The notes: a model not told the origin generated them from the sequence alone. A stretch of DNA of 6,162 nucleotides from an uncultured Collinsella sp. (GCA_900751695.1 CAADSS010000030.1:1-6162), one strand, 5' to 3'. Counted from the stretch's first letter, positions 1-5,930 are shown. Program-made: numbers and translations.

Positions 1-23
1 GCTCGGGCAGTCCTGCGCAAGAC

Positions 24-50
24 GAAGGCCACATTAAGTGGCCTTCTTTG
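24..50 (+). terminator. Rho-independent terminator of an upstream gene
   Basis: A perfect 9-bp stem, GAAGGCCAC (24-32) and GTGGCCTTC (38-46), encloses a 5-nt loop and is followed by TTT. The short T run makes it a modest terminator. It should end a rightward transcript that begins left of the window. No coding sequence or RNA gene can be recognised in bases 1-23. Confidence 0.7.
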
Positions 51-152
51 CGTGCGGAACTCGCGATCAATCAAATATATTGCGGGCGGGCACGCGGCCC
101 TCTCGGGTTCGGGGCGCGACGCACCGGACTGGGTTATCTGAATAAATATGGC

Positions 153-180
153 GAAGGCCCCTTTCGGGGCCTTCTTTTTT
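153..180 (+). terminator. Rho-independent terminator with T6 tail, possibly bidirectional
   Basis: The 9-bp stem GAAGGCCCC (153-161) and GGGGCCTTC (166-174), with a TTTC loop, is followed by six T residues, which is textbook form on the plus strand. It starts just past the stop codon of the leftward murB, so it may also end murB transcription. On the minus strand the stem is followed by a TATTTATT-containing stretch, a weaker tail. The stem shares its GAAGGCC/GGCCTTC ends with the terminator at 24-50. Confidence 0.8.
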
Positions 181-1141
181 ATAAAAATTCGCCGACTCGG
201 TGGACTTCGGGTTCTAGGTCTACGTTGAATTGGTCTTTGACGGTTGCCTGGATGTGGCGGATGAGTTCGTCGACATCGGCGGCGGTGGCGTGGTCGGCGT
301 TGACGATGAAGCCGCAGTGCTTCTCGCTCACCTGCGCGCCGCCAACGGCGTGTCCTCGCAGGCCGGCATCCATGATGAGCTTGCCGGCAAAGTAGCCCTC
401 GGGGCGCTTGAAAGTGGAGCCAGCACTCGGCATGTCGAGCGGCTGCTTGTCCTCACGGCGCTGGCGGTAGTCGTCCATGTCGGCCTTGATCATCGCGGCG
501 TTGCCCGGGGCGAGATTGAAGGTTGCCGAGAGCACGATAAAGCCGTCGTCGGCAATGCGACTCTTGCGGTAACCCAGGTTGAGCTCATCGACATCGAACT
601 CAATGATATTGCCGCTGCCGCGGGTGCCATCGTCGAGGACGCGTGCGGGCTTGTAGACCCGTACGGACTCCAGCACGTCGGCCATGCAGGCACCGTAGGC
701 ACCGGCGTTCATGTAGCAGGCGCCGCCGACCGATCCGGGGATACCCGAGATGGGCTCCATACCGGTGAGACCGGCCTCGGCTGCCGCCGCGGCGACATCG
801 GAAAGCAAGGCGCCGGCTGCTGCCGTGACATGCGTGCCGTCGACCGTAATGTCGGAGAGGCCCTTGCCCAGCGCTACGACGACGCCGCGGATGCCCTTGT
901 CACCGACGAGCAAGTCGGAGCCGTTGCCCACGATGGTGAGTGGCAGATCGCAGCGATAACAGGTATCGAGCGTGGCGACGAGGCCCTGCTCGGTGTCGGG
1001 CGTGACGAAGACATCGGCCGGGCCGCCGATCTTAAACGTGGTGTGCTCGCGCATGGGCTCGCTCATGAGTACGTTGTCTTCGCCGGCAACGCCGGCGAGC
1101 GCGCAAAGCAGGTCCTCGTTAAAAAAGTCGTTCTCGTGCAT
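179..1141 (-). CDS. murB: UDP-N-acetylenolpyruvoylglucosamine reductase (MurB), type II
   Basis: This 320-residue cytoplasmic flavoenzyme reduces UDP-GlcNAc-enolpyruvate to UDP-MurNAc with NADPH, the second committed step of peptidoglycan precursor synthesis. FAD-binding motifs are seen in order: TTFKIGGPADVFV (34-46), VGNGSDLLVGDKGIRG (71-86) and GIPGSVGGACYMNAGAYG (133-150). The substrate domain carries GYRKSR (190-195) and PSAGSTFKRP (238-247), where Ser242 is the expected proton donor. Glu312 in LEPEVHRVG is the expected catalytic acid. The stretch YFAGKLIMDAGLRG followed by GGAQVSEKH is typical of the shorter type II enzymes, and the length fits. I chose the ATG at 1139-1141 because AAAAGGCGG lies 8 nt upstream (1150-1158). 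An in-frame ATG at 1240 would add 33 residues lacking family similarity. The gene is divergent from the lacI-type gene and appears monocistronic here. Confidence 0.96.
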   Translation of the reverse strand: MHENDFFNEDLLCALAGVAGEDNVLMSEPMREHTTFKIGGPADVFVTPDTEQGLVATLDTCYRCDLPLTIVGNGSDLLVGDKGIRGVVVALGKGLSDITVDGTHVTAAAGALLSDVAAAAAEAGLTGMEPISGIPGSVGGACYMNAGAYGACMADVLESVRVYKPARVLDDGTRGSGNIIEFDVDELNLGYRKSRIADDGFIVLSATFNLAPGNAAMIKADMDDYRQRREDKQPLDMPSAGSTFKRPEGYFAGKLIMDAGLRGHAVGGAQVSEKHCGFIVNADHATAADVDELIRHIQATVKDQFNVDLEPEVHRVGEFL

Positions 1142-1184
1142 ACGAATATCCGCCTTTTGGTGGTTGTTGTCATCGATCGATTGC

Positions 1185-1190
1185 AATATA
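1185..1190 (-). promoter_or_regulatory. Candidate -10 box of the murB promoter
   Basis: On the minus strand this reads TATATT, about 44 bp ahead of the murB ATG, which would give a leader of roughly 35-40 nt. No convincing -35 hexamer sits at the right distance. The self-complementary ATCGATCGAT (1172-1181) falls about where transcription would start and could be a binding site. Confidence 0.4.
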
Positions 1191-1197
1191 CCCCACC

Positions 1198-1239
1198 TGG
1201 ACGGATTTGGTGCGCTGGCGGCGATAAAACAGCCGTCCA
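1198..1239. repeat. Short inverted repeat in the murB/lacI divergent promoter region
   Basis: TGGACGG (1198-1204) and CCGTCCA (1233-1239) are perfect 7-bp inverted copies 28 bp apart. They lie between the two divergent -10 candidates, upstream of both genes. The repeat could be a looped regulator site or chance; nothing else in the sequence decides it. Confidence 0.3.
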
Positions 1240-1248
1240 CCGGATTGG

Positions 1249-1259
1249 TAAAGTGTTTA
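1249..1259. promoter_or_regulatory. Possible LacI-type operator (autoregulation)
   Basis: TAAA (1249-1252), GTG, TTTA (1256-1259) forms a small symmetric site just upstream of where the -35 region of the lacI-type gene should lie. LacI-family operators often have GTAAA/TTTAC half-sites around a central CG. This one has an odd 3-bp centre and short arms, so it is only a weak match. Confidence 0.25.
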
Positions 1260-1283
1260 TCACCGAGGTAGATGGGCAGTCGC

Positions 1284-1289
1284 TATACT
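1284..1289 (+). promoter_or_regulatory. Candidate -10 box of the LacI-family gene
   Basis: TATACT matches five of six bases of the sigma-70 consensus TATAAT and lies 35 bp before the start codon, predicting a leader of about 30 nt. No clear -35 hexamer is seen 16-18 bp upstream, so activity may be weak or activator-dependent. Confidence 0.5.
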
Positions 1290-1324
1290 TTCAAGAGATT
1301 GCGCGTAAACCCGAAAGGAGCGAG

Positions 1325-2353
1325 ATGGCCAACAAAGTCACCCTCAAGCAGATCGCCCAGGAGGTGGGGCTTTCCCCTTCGTCGGTCTCGCTTGTTCTCA
1401 ATAATCGGCCCTGTCGCATCTCGGAAGAAAACCGCAGGCTCATCAAGGAGGTTGCGGCACGCAACCACTATGTTCCCAACCAGATCGCGCGTAGCCTGGT
1501 TATGCGCGAGTCGCGCACCTTAGGCCTGATCGTTCCCAATATCGAGAGTCGCTTTTTTGCCTCGCTCGCCGGCAGCTTGGAAAAGCGCTGCCGTGAAGAC
1601 GGCTATGCACTCTTTATTACCAGCTCGGGTGGAAGCGCCGATGACGATCTGGAACTGCTACGCCAGCTGGTGACGCGCGGCGTCGACGGCGTCTTTCTGG
1701 TGGTGGGTGACGAGTTCTCCGACGATCGCGCTCTGCGCGAGGAAGTGAGCCATCTGCCTATCCCTGCCGTGATGGTCGACCGTGCTATTGAGGGACTCGA
1801 GTGCGACAAGGTGATGTTCGACCACGAGATGGGCGGCTACATGGCTACGCGGTATCTGATTGAGCAGGGTCATCGCCGCATCGCCTGTCTGGTTAACGCG
1901 CGTCGCTCCAATACGGGCCGCAAGCGACTCGCCGGTTACGAGCGCGCGCTGCGCGAGGTGGGACTGCCCATCGACGCGCGCCTGGAGTTTGAGAGCGAAT
2001 ATTACATCCCGAGCGCCTACGAGGCCTCGGAGGCCGTGCTTGCAACCGATGCCACCGCCGTGTTTGCAAGCTCGGATAACATTGCCCTCGGTCTGCTCAA
2101 GCGCTTGCACGAGATGGGGAAGAGCATCCCAGGCGATATCTCGGTCGTAAGCTATGACAACTCGGCGGCCGACGTTCTCTTTGAGCCGGCGCTGACTGCG
2201 ATTGAGCAGGATCCCGGTGTCCTTGCGGAGCATGCTTTTGCCTGCATGTCCAAGCGTCTTGCCGGTAGGGGCGGTAAGCGTGCCGAAGAGGTCGTTCTGG
2301 AACCGGCGCTTATCGTGAAGGGCAGTGTGCTTGATCTTACCGAATATAGCTAA
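1325..2353 (+). CDS. LacI/GalR-family transcriptional regulator
   Basis: This 342-residue protein has the standard family length and layout. An N-terminal helix-turn-helix (about 5-25, VTLKQIAQEVGLSPSSVSLV) is followed by the hinge helix (NQIARSL, 52-58). A periplasmic-binding-protein-like ligand domain starts around residue 65 (TLGLIVPN) and ends with the family pattern AVFASSDNIALGLLKRL, then SVVSYDN and LTAIEQDP. Such proteins usually repress sugar-use genes and release DNA on binding a sugar or sugar phosphate. The ligand here is unknown. The ATG at 1325 is set by GAAAGGAG (1313-1320), 4 nt upstream; the reading frame stays open for about 1.1 kb further upstream, but only as antisense of murB. 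The gene stands alone, divergent from murB, with no adjacent sugar genes. It may be autoregulated or may control the rightward locus or distant targets. A very long hairpin lies 54 bp after its stop. Confidence 0.93.
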   Translation: MANKVTLKQIAQEVGLSPSSVSLVLNNRPCRISEENRRLIKEVAARNHYVPNQIARSLVMRESRTLGLIVPNIESRFFASLAGSLEKRCREDGYALFITSSGGSADDDLELLRQLVTRGVDGVFLVVGDEFSDDRALREEVSHLPIPAVMVDRAIEGLECDKVMFDHEMGGYMATRYLIEQGHRRIACLVNARRSNTGRKRLAGYERALREVGLPIDARLEFESEYYIPSAYEASEAVLATDATAVFASSDNIALGLLKRLHEMGKSIPGDISVVSYDNSAADVLFEPALTAIEQDPGVLAEHAFACMSKRLAGRGGKRAEEVVLEPALIVKGSVLDLTEYS

Positions 2354-2407
2354 GCGCACTTGTTTGTTTGCATAGATTGCATGCGGAGTGTCCGTTATTT
2401 GCCGGCG

Positions 2408-2482
2408 GGGCCGGGGAGGCATACTTTGTTTTGAGAAGTTCGCGGAGCCCACTTCTCAAAACAAAGTATGCCTCCCCGGCCC
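2408..2482. repeat. Perfect 32-bp inverted repeat (long intergenic hairpin)
   Basis: The arms at 2408-2439 and 2451-2482 are exact reverse complements, 32 of 32 bases, around an 11-nt loop (TCGCGGAGCCC). The outer end of each arm is GC-rich (GGGCCGGGGAGGC) and the inner part AT-rich (ATACTTTGTTTTGAGAAGT). It lies 54 bp past the lacI-type stop and 121 bp before the next start. It is far longer than a normal intrinsic terminator and has no T run on either side. In RNA it would be a strong double-stranded RNase III-type substrate; in DNA it could extrude as a cruciform. It may be a dispersed palindromic element (REP or MITE-like) that also acts as a transcription barrier. No transposase or target-site duplication is evident. 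Confidence 0.95.
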
Positions 2483-2560
2483 TCGTCCGTGAACTTTTCC
2501 GCTGGGCGAGCCATAGACGCCGCGTACCGATAGGGTAAGGCAGCGGCTTGAAATTGGTGC

Positions 2561-2566
2561 TATATT
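2561..2566 (+). promoter_or_regulatory. Candidate -10 box upstream of the small hypothetical gene
   Basis: TATATT lies 38 bp before the ATG at 2604. No good -35 element is visible 17 bp upstream; TTGAAA at 2549-2554 is too close to pair with it. The long hairpin just upstream would separate this unit from lacI transcription, so a local promoter is needed. Confidence 0.4.
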
Positions 2567-2603
2567 CAGCTTGAGTTGTTTAATGCTAGTACGGGAGGCT
2601 GAT

Positions 2604-3092
2604 ATGGGGCTGTTCAAGAAGAAAAACCCGCAGGATGCCTTTGATCCCGATGTGTTTACCATCACGGATACGATTTTGGACCCGCCGCGGTTTACGTTTT
2701 TGCCGGCTATCTACCAGGATGCCACGCGTCGCAAGTGGGCCGTGCATCAGCGTGGTGCAGAGCCTAAGATTTTTGACTATGCGGACGTGTTGCAGTGCGA
2801 AGTGGCCGAGGCGGGCGATCCGGAGGCCGAGGAAGTGGCCTCAAAACAGGAATTTGCCCAGCGTATCCTGGCAAATCCTGCCAAGGCGGCGAAAATAAAC
2901 GCTGCCAAGCGTAATATGTGTCTTGGTATGGGCGTTGTTGTGGCGGTTCAGACGGGAAAAGACGAGGTTTCCAAATTAGAGATTCCCGTTATGACCGACG
3001 AAGTCAAACGCGATTCAAGTCTATATAAGTCGTATCGGAATGTCGCCGAGAAGATCAAGGCCGAATTTGATGCCATGGGAGGGCTGGCCTAA
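2604..3092 (+). CDS. Hypothetical cytoplasmic protein, 162 aa
   Basis: I do not recognise a named family. The protein starts MGLFKKK and has no signal peptide or membrane segment. Residues 29-66 look like beta strands (RFTFLPAIY, KWAVHQ, KIFDYADVLQCEVAE). A charged, Ala/Glu-rich middle (68-103) is probably helical. Another strand pair follows (VVVAVQTG, KLEIPVM), and the C terminus is helical (SSLYKSYRNVAEKIKAEFDAM, about 138-158). The order strand core, then SSxYK plus terminal helix recalls the C-terminal part of DUF4428-type proteins, but only by eye. The ATG at 2604 is supported by GGGAGG (2593-2598), 5 nt upstream; in-frame TTG (2571) and ATG (2583) codons lack such a site. It lies 38 bp before the first GntR gene and may be cotranscribed with it, although its role in the sugar locus is unclear. 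Confidence 0.8.
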   Translation: MGLFKKKNPQDAFDPDVFTITDTILDPPRFTFLPAIYQDATRRKWAVHQRGAEPKIFDYADVLQCEVAEAGDPEAEEVASKQEFAQRILANPAKAAKINAAKRNMCLGMGVVVAVQTGKDEVSKLEIPVMTDEVKRDSSLYKSYRNVAEKIKAEFDAMGGLA

Positions 3093-3130
3093 TTATGGCG
3101 GCATACGTTTCTGAATGAGGAGTCTGTGCA

Positions 3131-3898
3131 ATGGCAGGCGAATCTTATGCAATTCCCCCCAAAGATCGTGCTGTTGAGGGAATTCTTTGGTATATCCAGC
3201 ACCATCAGCTTGCCGGCGGTGATCGCCTACCGGCCGAGCGCGTGCTGTGCGAAGAGATTGGCGTTTCGCGTACGGCGTTGCGCGCCGGTATCACGCGGCT
3301 CATCTCTTGTGGAACGCTCGAGAGCCGTCGCGGATCGGGCACGTATGTGTGTCCTCCCAAGCCGCTGAACATCTTCCAGGAAACGTATAACTTTTCCGAT
3401 GCTGTGCGGACTGCCGGCCTGCACTCCTCTTCTCGTCTGGTTTCCACCGGGACCATCGAGGCGGATGAGGCGCTTGCCGACAAGCTTGGGGTGTCTGTAG
3501 GCGCTCCTTTGCTCCGCATGCAGCGCGTTCGACTTATTGAGGGCGAGCCGGCGTCAATCGAGACGGCTCACGTTAACCTGTCCCTGTGCCCATCGCTTAC
3601 CGAGCACGATTTTGAGTGCGAGAGCCTTTACGATGTCTTGCTCAAAGAAGGCGGCGTGCGTGTTGAGCATGGACGTGAGCATATTTCTATCTCGCGTTTG
3701 AATGCCGAAGAGGCCGAGCTGCTCCAGCAAGAAGAGGGAACGCCGGTGTTCTATGAGAGCTCGATCGAATTCGATAAGGACATGCGTTTTGTGGAGCATT
3801 GCAAATCGGTGATTTTGCCCACAAAGTTCCGCTTTGCCGATAACGGCGAAGAGAACGGCATGAGGAGCGTGGCAGGTGAACAATGGCTGAAACAGTAG
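3131..3898 (+). CDS. GntR-family (HutC subfamily) regulator with UTRA domain, first of a pair
   Basis: This 255-residue protein has a winged helix-turn-helix at about 12-76: a recognition region VLCEEIGVSRTALRAGITRL (38-57) and wing RRGSGTYV (66-73). A UTRA ligand domain (about 82-236) follows, with the signatures LLRMQRVRLIEGEPASIETAHV and SLYDVL. HutC-type regulators are usually dimeric repressors that bind GTNTANAC-like palindromes and respond to phosphorylated sugars, amino sugars or histidine derivatives. The start is fixed by TGAGGAG (3116-3122), 8 nt upstream. The gene lies 38 bp after the hypothetical gene and overlaps the next GntR gene by 16 bp, so the two are almost certainly cotranscribed. 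A tail of about 18 residues (GEENGMRSVAGEQWLKQ) runs past the UTRA fold and is encoded largely over the ribosome binding site and start of the next gene. Ligand and targets are inferred from context only. Confidence 0.92.
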   Translation: MAGESYAIPPKDRAVEGILWYIQHHQLAGGDRLPAERVLCEEIGVSRTALRAGITRLISCGTLESRRGSGTYVCPPKPLNIFQETYNFSDAVRTAGLHSSSRLVSTGTIEADEALADKLGVSVGAPLLRMQRVRLIEGEPASIETAHVNLSLCPSLTEHDFECESLYDVLLKEGGVRVEHGREHISISRLNAEEAELLQQEEGTPVFYESSIEFDKDMRFVEHCKSVILPTKFRFADNGEENGMRSVAGEQWLKQ

Positions 3899-4596
3899 AT
3901 GCCACCCCGGTTTATATGCGCATTCGACGCCGCATCGAGGAACGTATCGAGCGCGGTATATATCCCACGGGTTCCATGATTCCGTCCGAAAAAGACCTTG
4001 CCGAGGAATTTGGTACGACACGCTTGACCATCCGAAGCGCTGTCGATGAGCTGGTTCGGCGCGGGCAGATTCGCCGTGTTCGGGGAAAAGGTGCCTTTGT
4101 GGCGCAGAAAGTACCTGCTTTTTTTGAACGCACGGTCGGTTTCCGTGAATCGGTCCGTGCTTCGGGCGGCGAGCCGTCCGTCCGTATTCTCGCGCGTTCC
4201 AAGCGTTATGCGGGGCCATATTACGCCGACCTGTTTGGCATCGCCGAGGACGACCTGCTCTATTCCGTTCGACGCCTGAACTGCATAAACGGTAGCCCCG
4301 TATCGATTGAGACGGCGCTGATTCCCTGCCTGCTGTTCCCAACCATCGAAGATATTGACGTGTCGGTCTTCAGTTTGTACGAGACCTATGAGATGCTGGG
4401 CCGAAAGCCAGTCATGGCACAGGAAAAGCTCGATATCGAAGCGCTGGGCGCACGAGATGCCGGCCTCCTTGGACTGGAACAGGGCGATCTTGTTTTGCTT
4501 TTGGAATGCGTGAGCTATGACGCGAGCGGTCAGGCTATCGAGTATGTAAAGTCCTTCAATCGTGGCGATACGGGCGGCTACACCTATACGTACTAG
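3883..4596 (+). CDS. GntR-family (HutC subfamily) regulator with UTRA domain, second of a pair
   Basis: This 237-residue protein has the classic HutC layout. The winged helix-turn-helix spans about 9-74 (PVYMRIRRRIEERI, PSEKDLAEEFGTTRLTIRSA, then wing RVRGKGAFV). The UTRA domain covers about 80-235, with LLYSVRRLNCINGSPVSIETA and the usual ending SFNRGDTGGYTYTY. It is a canonical full-length member. The ATG at 3883 lies inside the end of the preceding regulator gene, whose stop is at 3896-3898. AGGTGA (3874-3879) just ahead is the likely ribosome site, so translational coupling is expected. The two regulators share the UTRA pattern G-x-P-x-SIETA but differ widely elsewhere, which suggests old paralogues rather than a recent duplication. 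The 193-bp gap before the SIS genes holds palindromes fitting this family. It probably represses those genes until a phosphorylated sugar binds. Confidence 0.94.
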   Translation: MAETVDATPVYMRIRRRIEERIERGIYPTGSMIPSEKDLAEEFGTTRLTIRSAVDELVRRGQIRRVRGKGAFVAQKVPAFFERTVGFRESVRASGGEPSVRILARSKRYAGPYYADLFGIAEDDLLYSVRRLNCINGSPVSIETALIPCLLFPTIEDIDVSVFSLYETYEMLGRKPVMAQEKLDIEALGARDAGLLGLEQGDLVLLLECVSYDASGQAIEYVKSFNRGDTGGYTYTY

Positions 4597-4652
4597 CTGA
4601 TATTTTGTGAATAACGGCAGGGAAACTAACCAGTTTTGATCGTTGGGTCAGC

Positions 4653-4662
4653 TGTATATACA
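4653..4662. promoter_or_regulatory. Candidate HutC-type operator, TGTATATACA
   Basis: This 10-bp perfect palindrome contains GTATATAC, which fits the GTNTANAC pattern described for HutC-subfamily operators. It lies 57 bp past the second GntR gene and 128 bp before the SIS gene ATG. TTGATC at 4636-4641 could serve as a -35 with a -10 (TATACA, 4657-4662) inside the palindrome, though the 15-bp spacer is short. A bound regulator here would block that promoter. Confidence 0.55.
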
Positions 4663-4719
4663 ACCTTACAGGGCTCAAAATCGACCGTTCGCCGATGGGG
4701 ATAAATTAATCGACAAAGA

Positions 4720-4761
4720 GGTATCAAAAAGCCGTAACCTGTAACTGTGATTGGTATCAAA
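4720..4761 (+). repeat. GGTATCAAA direct repeats in the SIS-gene upstream region
   Basis: The 9-mer GGTATCAAA occurs at 4720-4728 and again at 4753-4761. The start-to-start distance is 33 bp, about three helical turns, so two proteins bound there would sit on the same DNA face. Between them, GTAAC also repeats (4734-4738 and 4741-4745). This arrangement suggests binding sites of one regulator. Confidence 0.5.
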
Positions 4762-4767
4762 TACTAA
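4751..4767. promoter_or_regulatory. Candidate second operator, imperfect palindrome TTGGTATCAAATACTAA
   Basis: TTGGTAT (4751-4757) and ATACTAA (4761-4767) pair at six of seven positions around CAA. The half-sites GTAT/ATAC are those of the 4653-4662 palindrome but spread by 3 bp. The site ends 22 bp before the SIS gene ATG and 11 bp before its ribosome binding site. A protein bound here would block initiation or elongation. No strong sigma-70 promoter stands out in 4597-4789. Weak candidates are TCGACA (4710-4715) with TAACCT (4735-4740), and TCGACC (4681-4686) with TAAATT (4702-4707). Confidence 0.5.
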
Positions 4768-4789
4768 TGATTTGTTACGAGGTGAGACG

Positions 4790-5905
4790 ATGAAGATGCT
4801 CGATTACGTTCAGCTTGCCCATGTGCGTATGGGGGAGAACCTCGAGCGTTCGTCTGAGCTGGTAGCGCAGCTCGTTGATATTTTCCAGTCCGGTTCTTTT
4901 GACGCGCTGCGCATCGTTGCTTCGGGTTCGTCGCGCCATGCCGCCGATTGCGCCCGCGATTACCTGCAAGATGCCCTGCAAATGCAGGTGTCCGTTGTGA
5001 CGCCCGAGGCCTTCGTCGATTTTGAACACACCTATCCGCAGCATGTGCTCAACATTGCCGTTTCGCAGAGTGGCTATTCGACCAATACGATTGCGGCGCT
5101 CGATTACATGCGCGCACACGATATGGCTGCAGTTGCGCTCACGGCAAACGTCGAGGCACCCATCAAGGAACACGCTGACATCGTTCTTGACTACGGTGTG
5201 GGCGTCGAGTCGGTGGACTTTGTGACTCTGGGCGTTGAGGTTCTCGTTGAGTACCTGGTGCTCTTTGGCATTTACGGCGGTCAGGCGCGCGGAACGATTG
5301 ACGCCAAGGGCGTTGCCCAGCGTCTTGACGACCTGCGCGAGGCTATCCATGCCAATGCCGTGATGTGCAAGACCGCCGAGGCATATGTCCAAGACCACAT
5401 GCTCGAGCTTTCTGAGCACACGCCCGCCATGGTCGTCGGCAACGGCTCCAACTATGGCGTTGCCGAAGAGGCGGCCCTCAAGCTGAGCGAGACCATCAAG
5501 ATTCCTGCCATGCATCACGAAGGCGAGGAGTTCGTCCACGGTCCCGAGATGCAGATCGTTCCGGGCTATCTGGTGTTTATCGTCGACGATCCGCAGGGGT
5601 CGGAGCGTCTTGCGAATATCGCTGATGCGCTATCGAGCGTTACGACAAAAACGGTGCTGCTCACGGCCCATCCCAAGGGTAGGGCTCACGAGGTTGCGGT
5701 GCCTCAGGTGGCTCCGCTGCTCAGCGCAATTCCCAATCTTGTGTTCTTCCAGACGATTGCGGCCATGATAACCGAGCGTCTGAAGTCATGGGACGTGCAC
5801 CCGTATCTTGATGCCGTCTCCAAGCAAATGGAGGTCAAGGCAGAGGGCTACGAAGAGTCAGTCAATGCGCTTAAGGCCAAAGCGGCCGAGTGTTACGGAA
5901 TGTAA
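4790..5905 (+). CDS. Double SIS-domain sugar-phosphate deglycase/isomerase-like enzyme
   Basis: This 371-residue cytoplasmic protein has two SIS domains and resembles the isomerase half of GlmS, without the glutamine-amidotransferase half. SIS1 (about 30-170) has ASGSS (44-48) and SQSGYSTNT (92-100), the phosphosugar-binding loops. SIS2 (about 205-340) has GNGSNYGVAEEAALKLSE (217-234) and EFVHGPEMQI (247-256). By eye, Glu234, His250 and Lys345 line up with E. coli GlmS Glu488, His504 and Lys603, with the same 16-residue Glu-His spacing. The chemistry is therefore likely ring opening and C-N bond cleavage or isomerisation on an amino- or Amadori-sugar phosphate. Family options are fructoselysine- or glucoselysine-6-P deglycase, or an AgaS-like deaminase. 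GlmS itself is excluded. ATG 4790 is chosen for GAGGTGAG (4779-4786), 3 nt upstream, over an in-frame TTG at 4751. About 26 residues extend past Lys345, unlike GlmS, which ends 5 residues after its lysine. A second SIS gene follows after 60 bp. Confidence 0.9.
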   Translation: MKMLDYVQLAHVRMGENLERSSELVAQLVDIFQSGSFDALRIVASGSSRHAADCARDYLQDALQMQVSVVTPEAFVDFEHTYPQHVLNIAVSQSGYSTNTIAALDYMRAHDMAAVALTANVEAPIKEHADIVLDYGVGVESVDFVTLGVEVLVEYLVLFGIYGGQARGTIDAKGVAQRLDDLREAIHANAVMCKTAEAYVQDHMLELSEHTPAMVVGNGSNYGVAEEAALKLSETIKIPAMHHEGEEFVHGPEMQIVPGYLVFIVDDPQGSERLANIADALSSVTTKTVLLTAHPKGRAHEVAVPQVAPLLSAIPNLVFFQTIAAMITERLKSWDVHPYLDAVSKQMEVKAEGYEESVNALKAKAAECYGM

Positions 5906-5930
5906 GCGGGTTTTGATGCCCGTTGGCATG

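Noticed and set aside
51..150. A tRNA gene between the two left-edge terminators
   Set aside because: GGGTTCGGGG looks vaguely like a T arm, but no cloverleaf with acceptor, D and anticodon stems can be formed.
1142..1240. Extended murB start at the ATG ending at 1240
   Set aside because: It would add 33 residues without MurB similarity and would read across the murB -10 candidate. The ATG at 1141 has a good ribosome site 8 nt upstream.
230..1324. Long open plus-strand frame running in phase into the LacI-type gene
   Set aside because: It is antisense to murB, which has full family motifs, and the encoded residues show no HTH or other domain. The LacI start at 1325 has its own ribosome site and promoter-like box.
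1658..2452. 264-aa minus-strand open frame opposite the LacI-type gene
   Set aside because: No domain is recognisable and it fully shadows a clear LacI-family gene; its start lies within the palindrome.
2408..2482. Reading the 32-bp inverted repeat as an ordinary intrinsic terminator
   Set aside because: There is no T run after either arm, and the stem is about three times the usual length. It may still impede transcription.
2571..2603. TTG or upstream ATG starts for the 162-aa hypothetical protein
   Set aside because: Only the ATG at 2604 has a correctly spaced ribosome site (GGGAGG, 5 nt).
3554..4342. 262-aa minus-strand open frame opposite the two GntR genes
   Set aside because: It has low-complexity Arg-rich translation, no domain, and is antisense to two well-supported genes.
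4751..4789. TTG start of the first SIS gene at 4751
   Set aside because: It would translate through the operator-like palindrome and the GAGGTGAG ribosome site that serves the ATG at 4790.
4775..5539. 254-aa minus-strand open frame opposite the SIS gene
   Set aside because: It is antisense to a gene with conserved catalytic motifs and has no protein-family features.
5907..5929. Terminator between the two SIS genes
   Set aside because: The stems are only 4-5 bp, mutually exclusive and without a T run, so read-through into the second SIS gene is expected.
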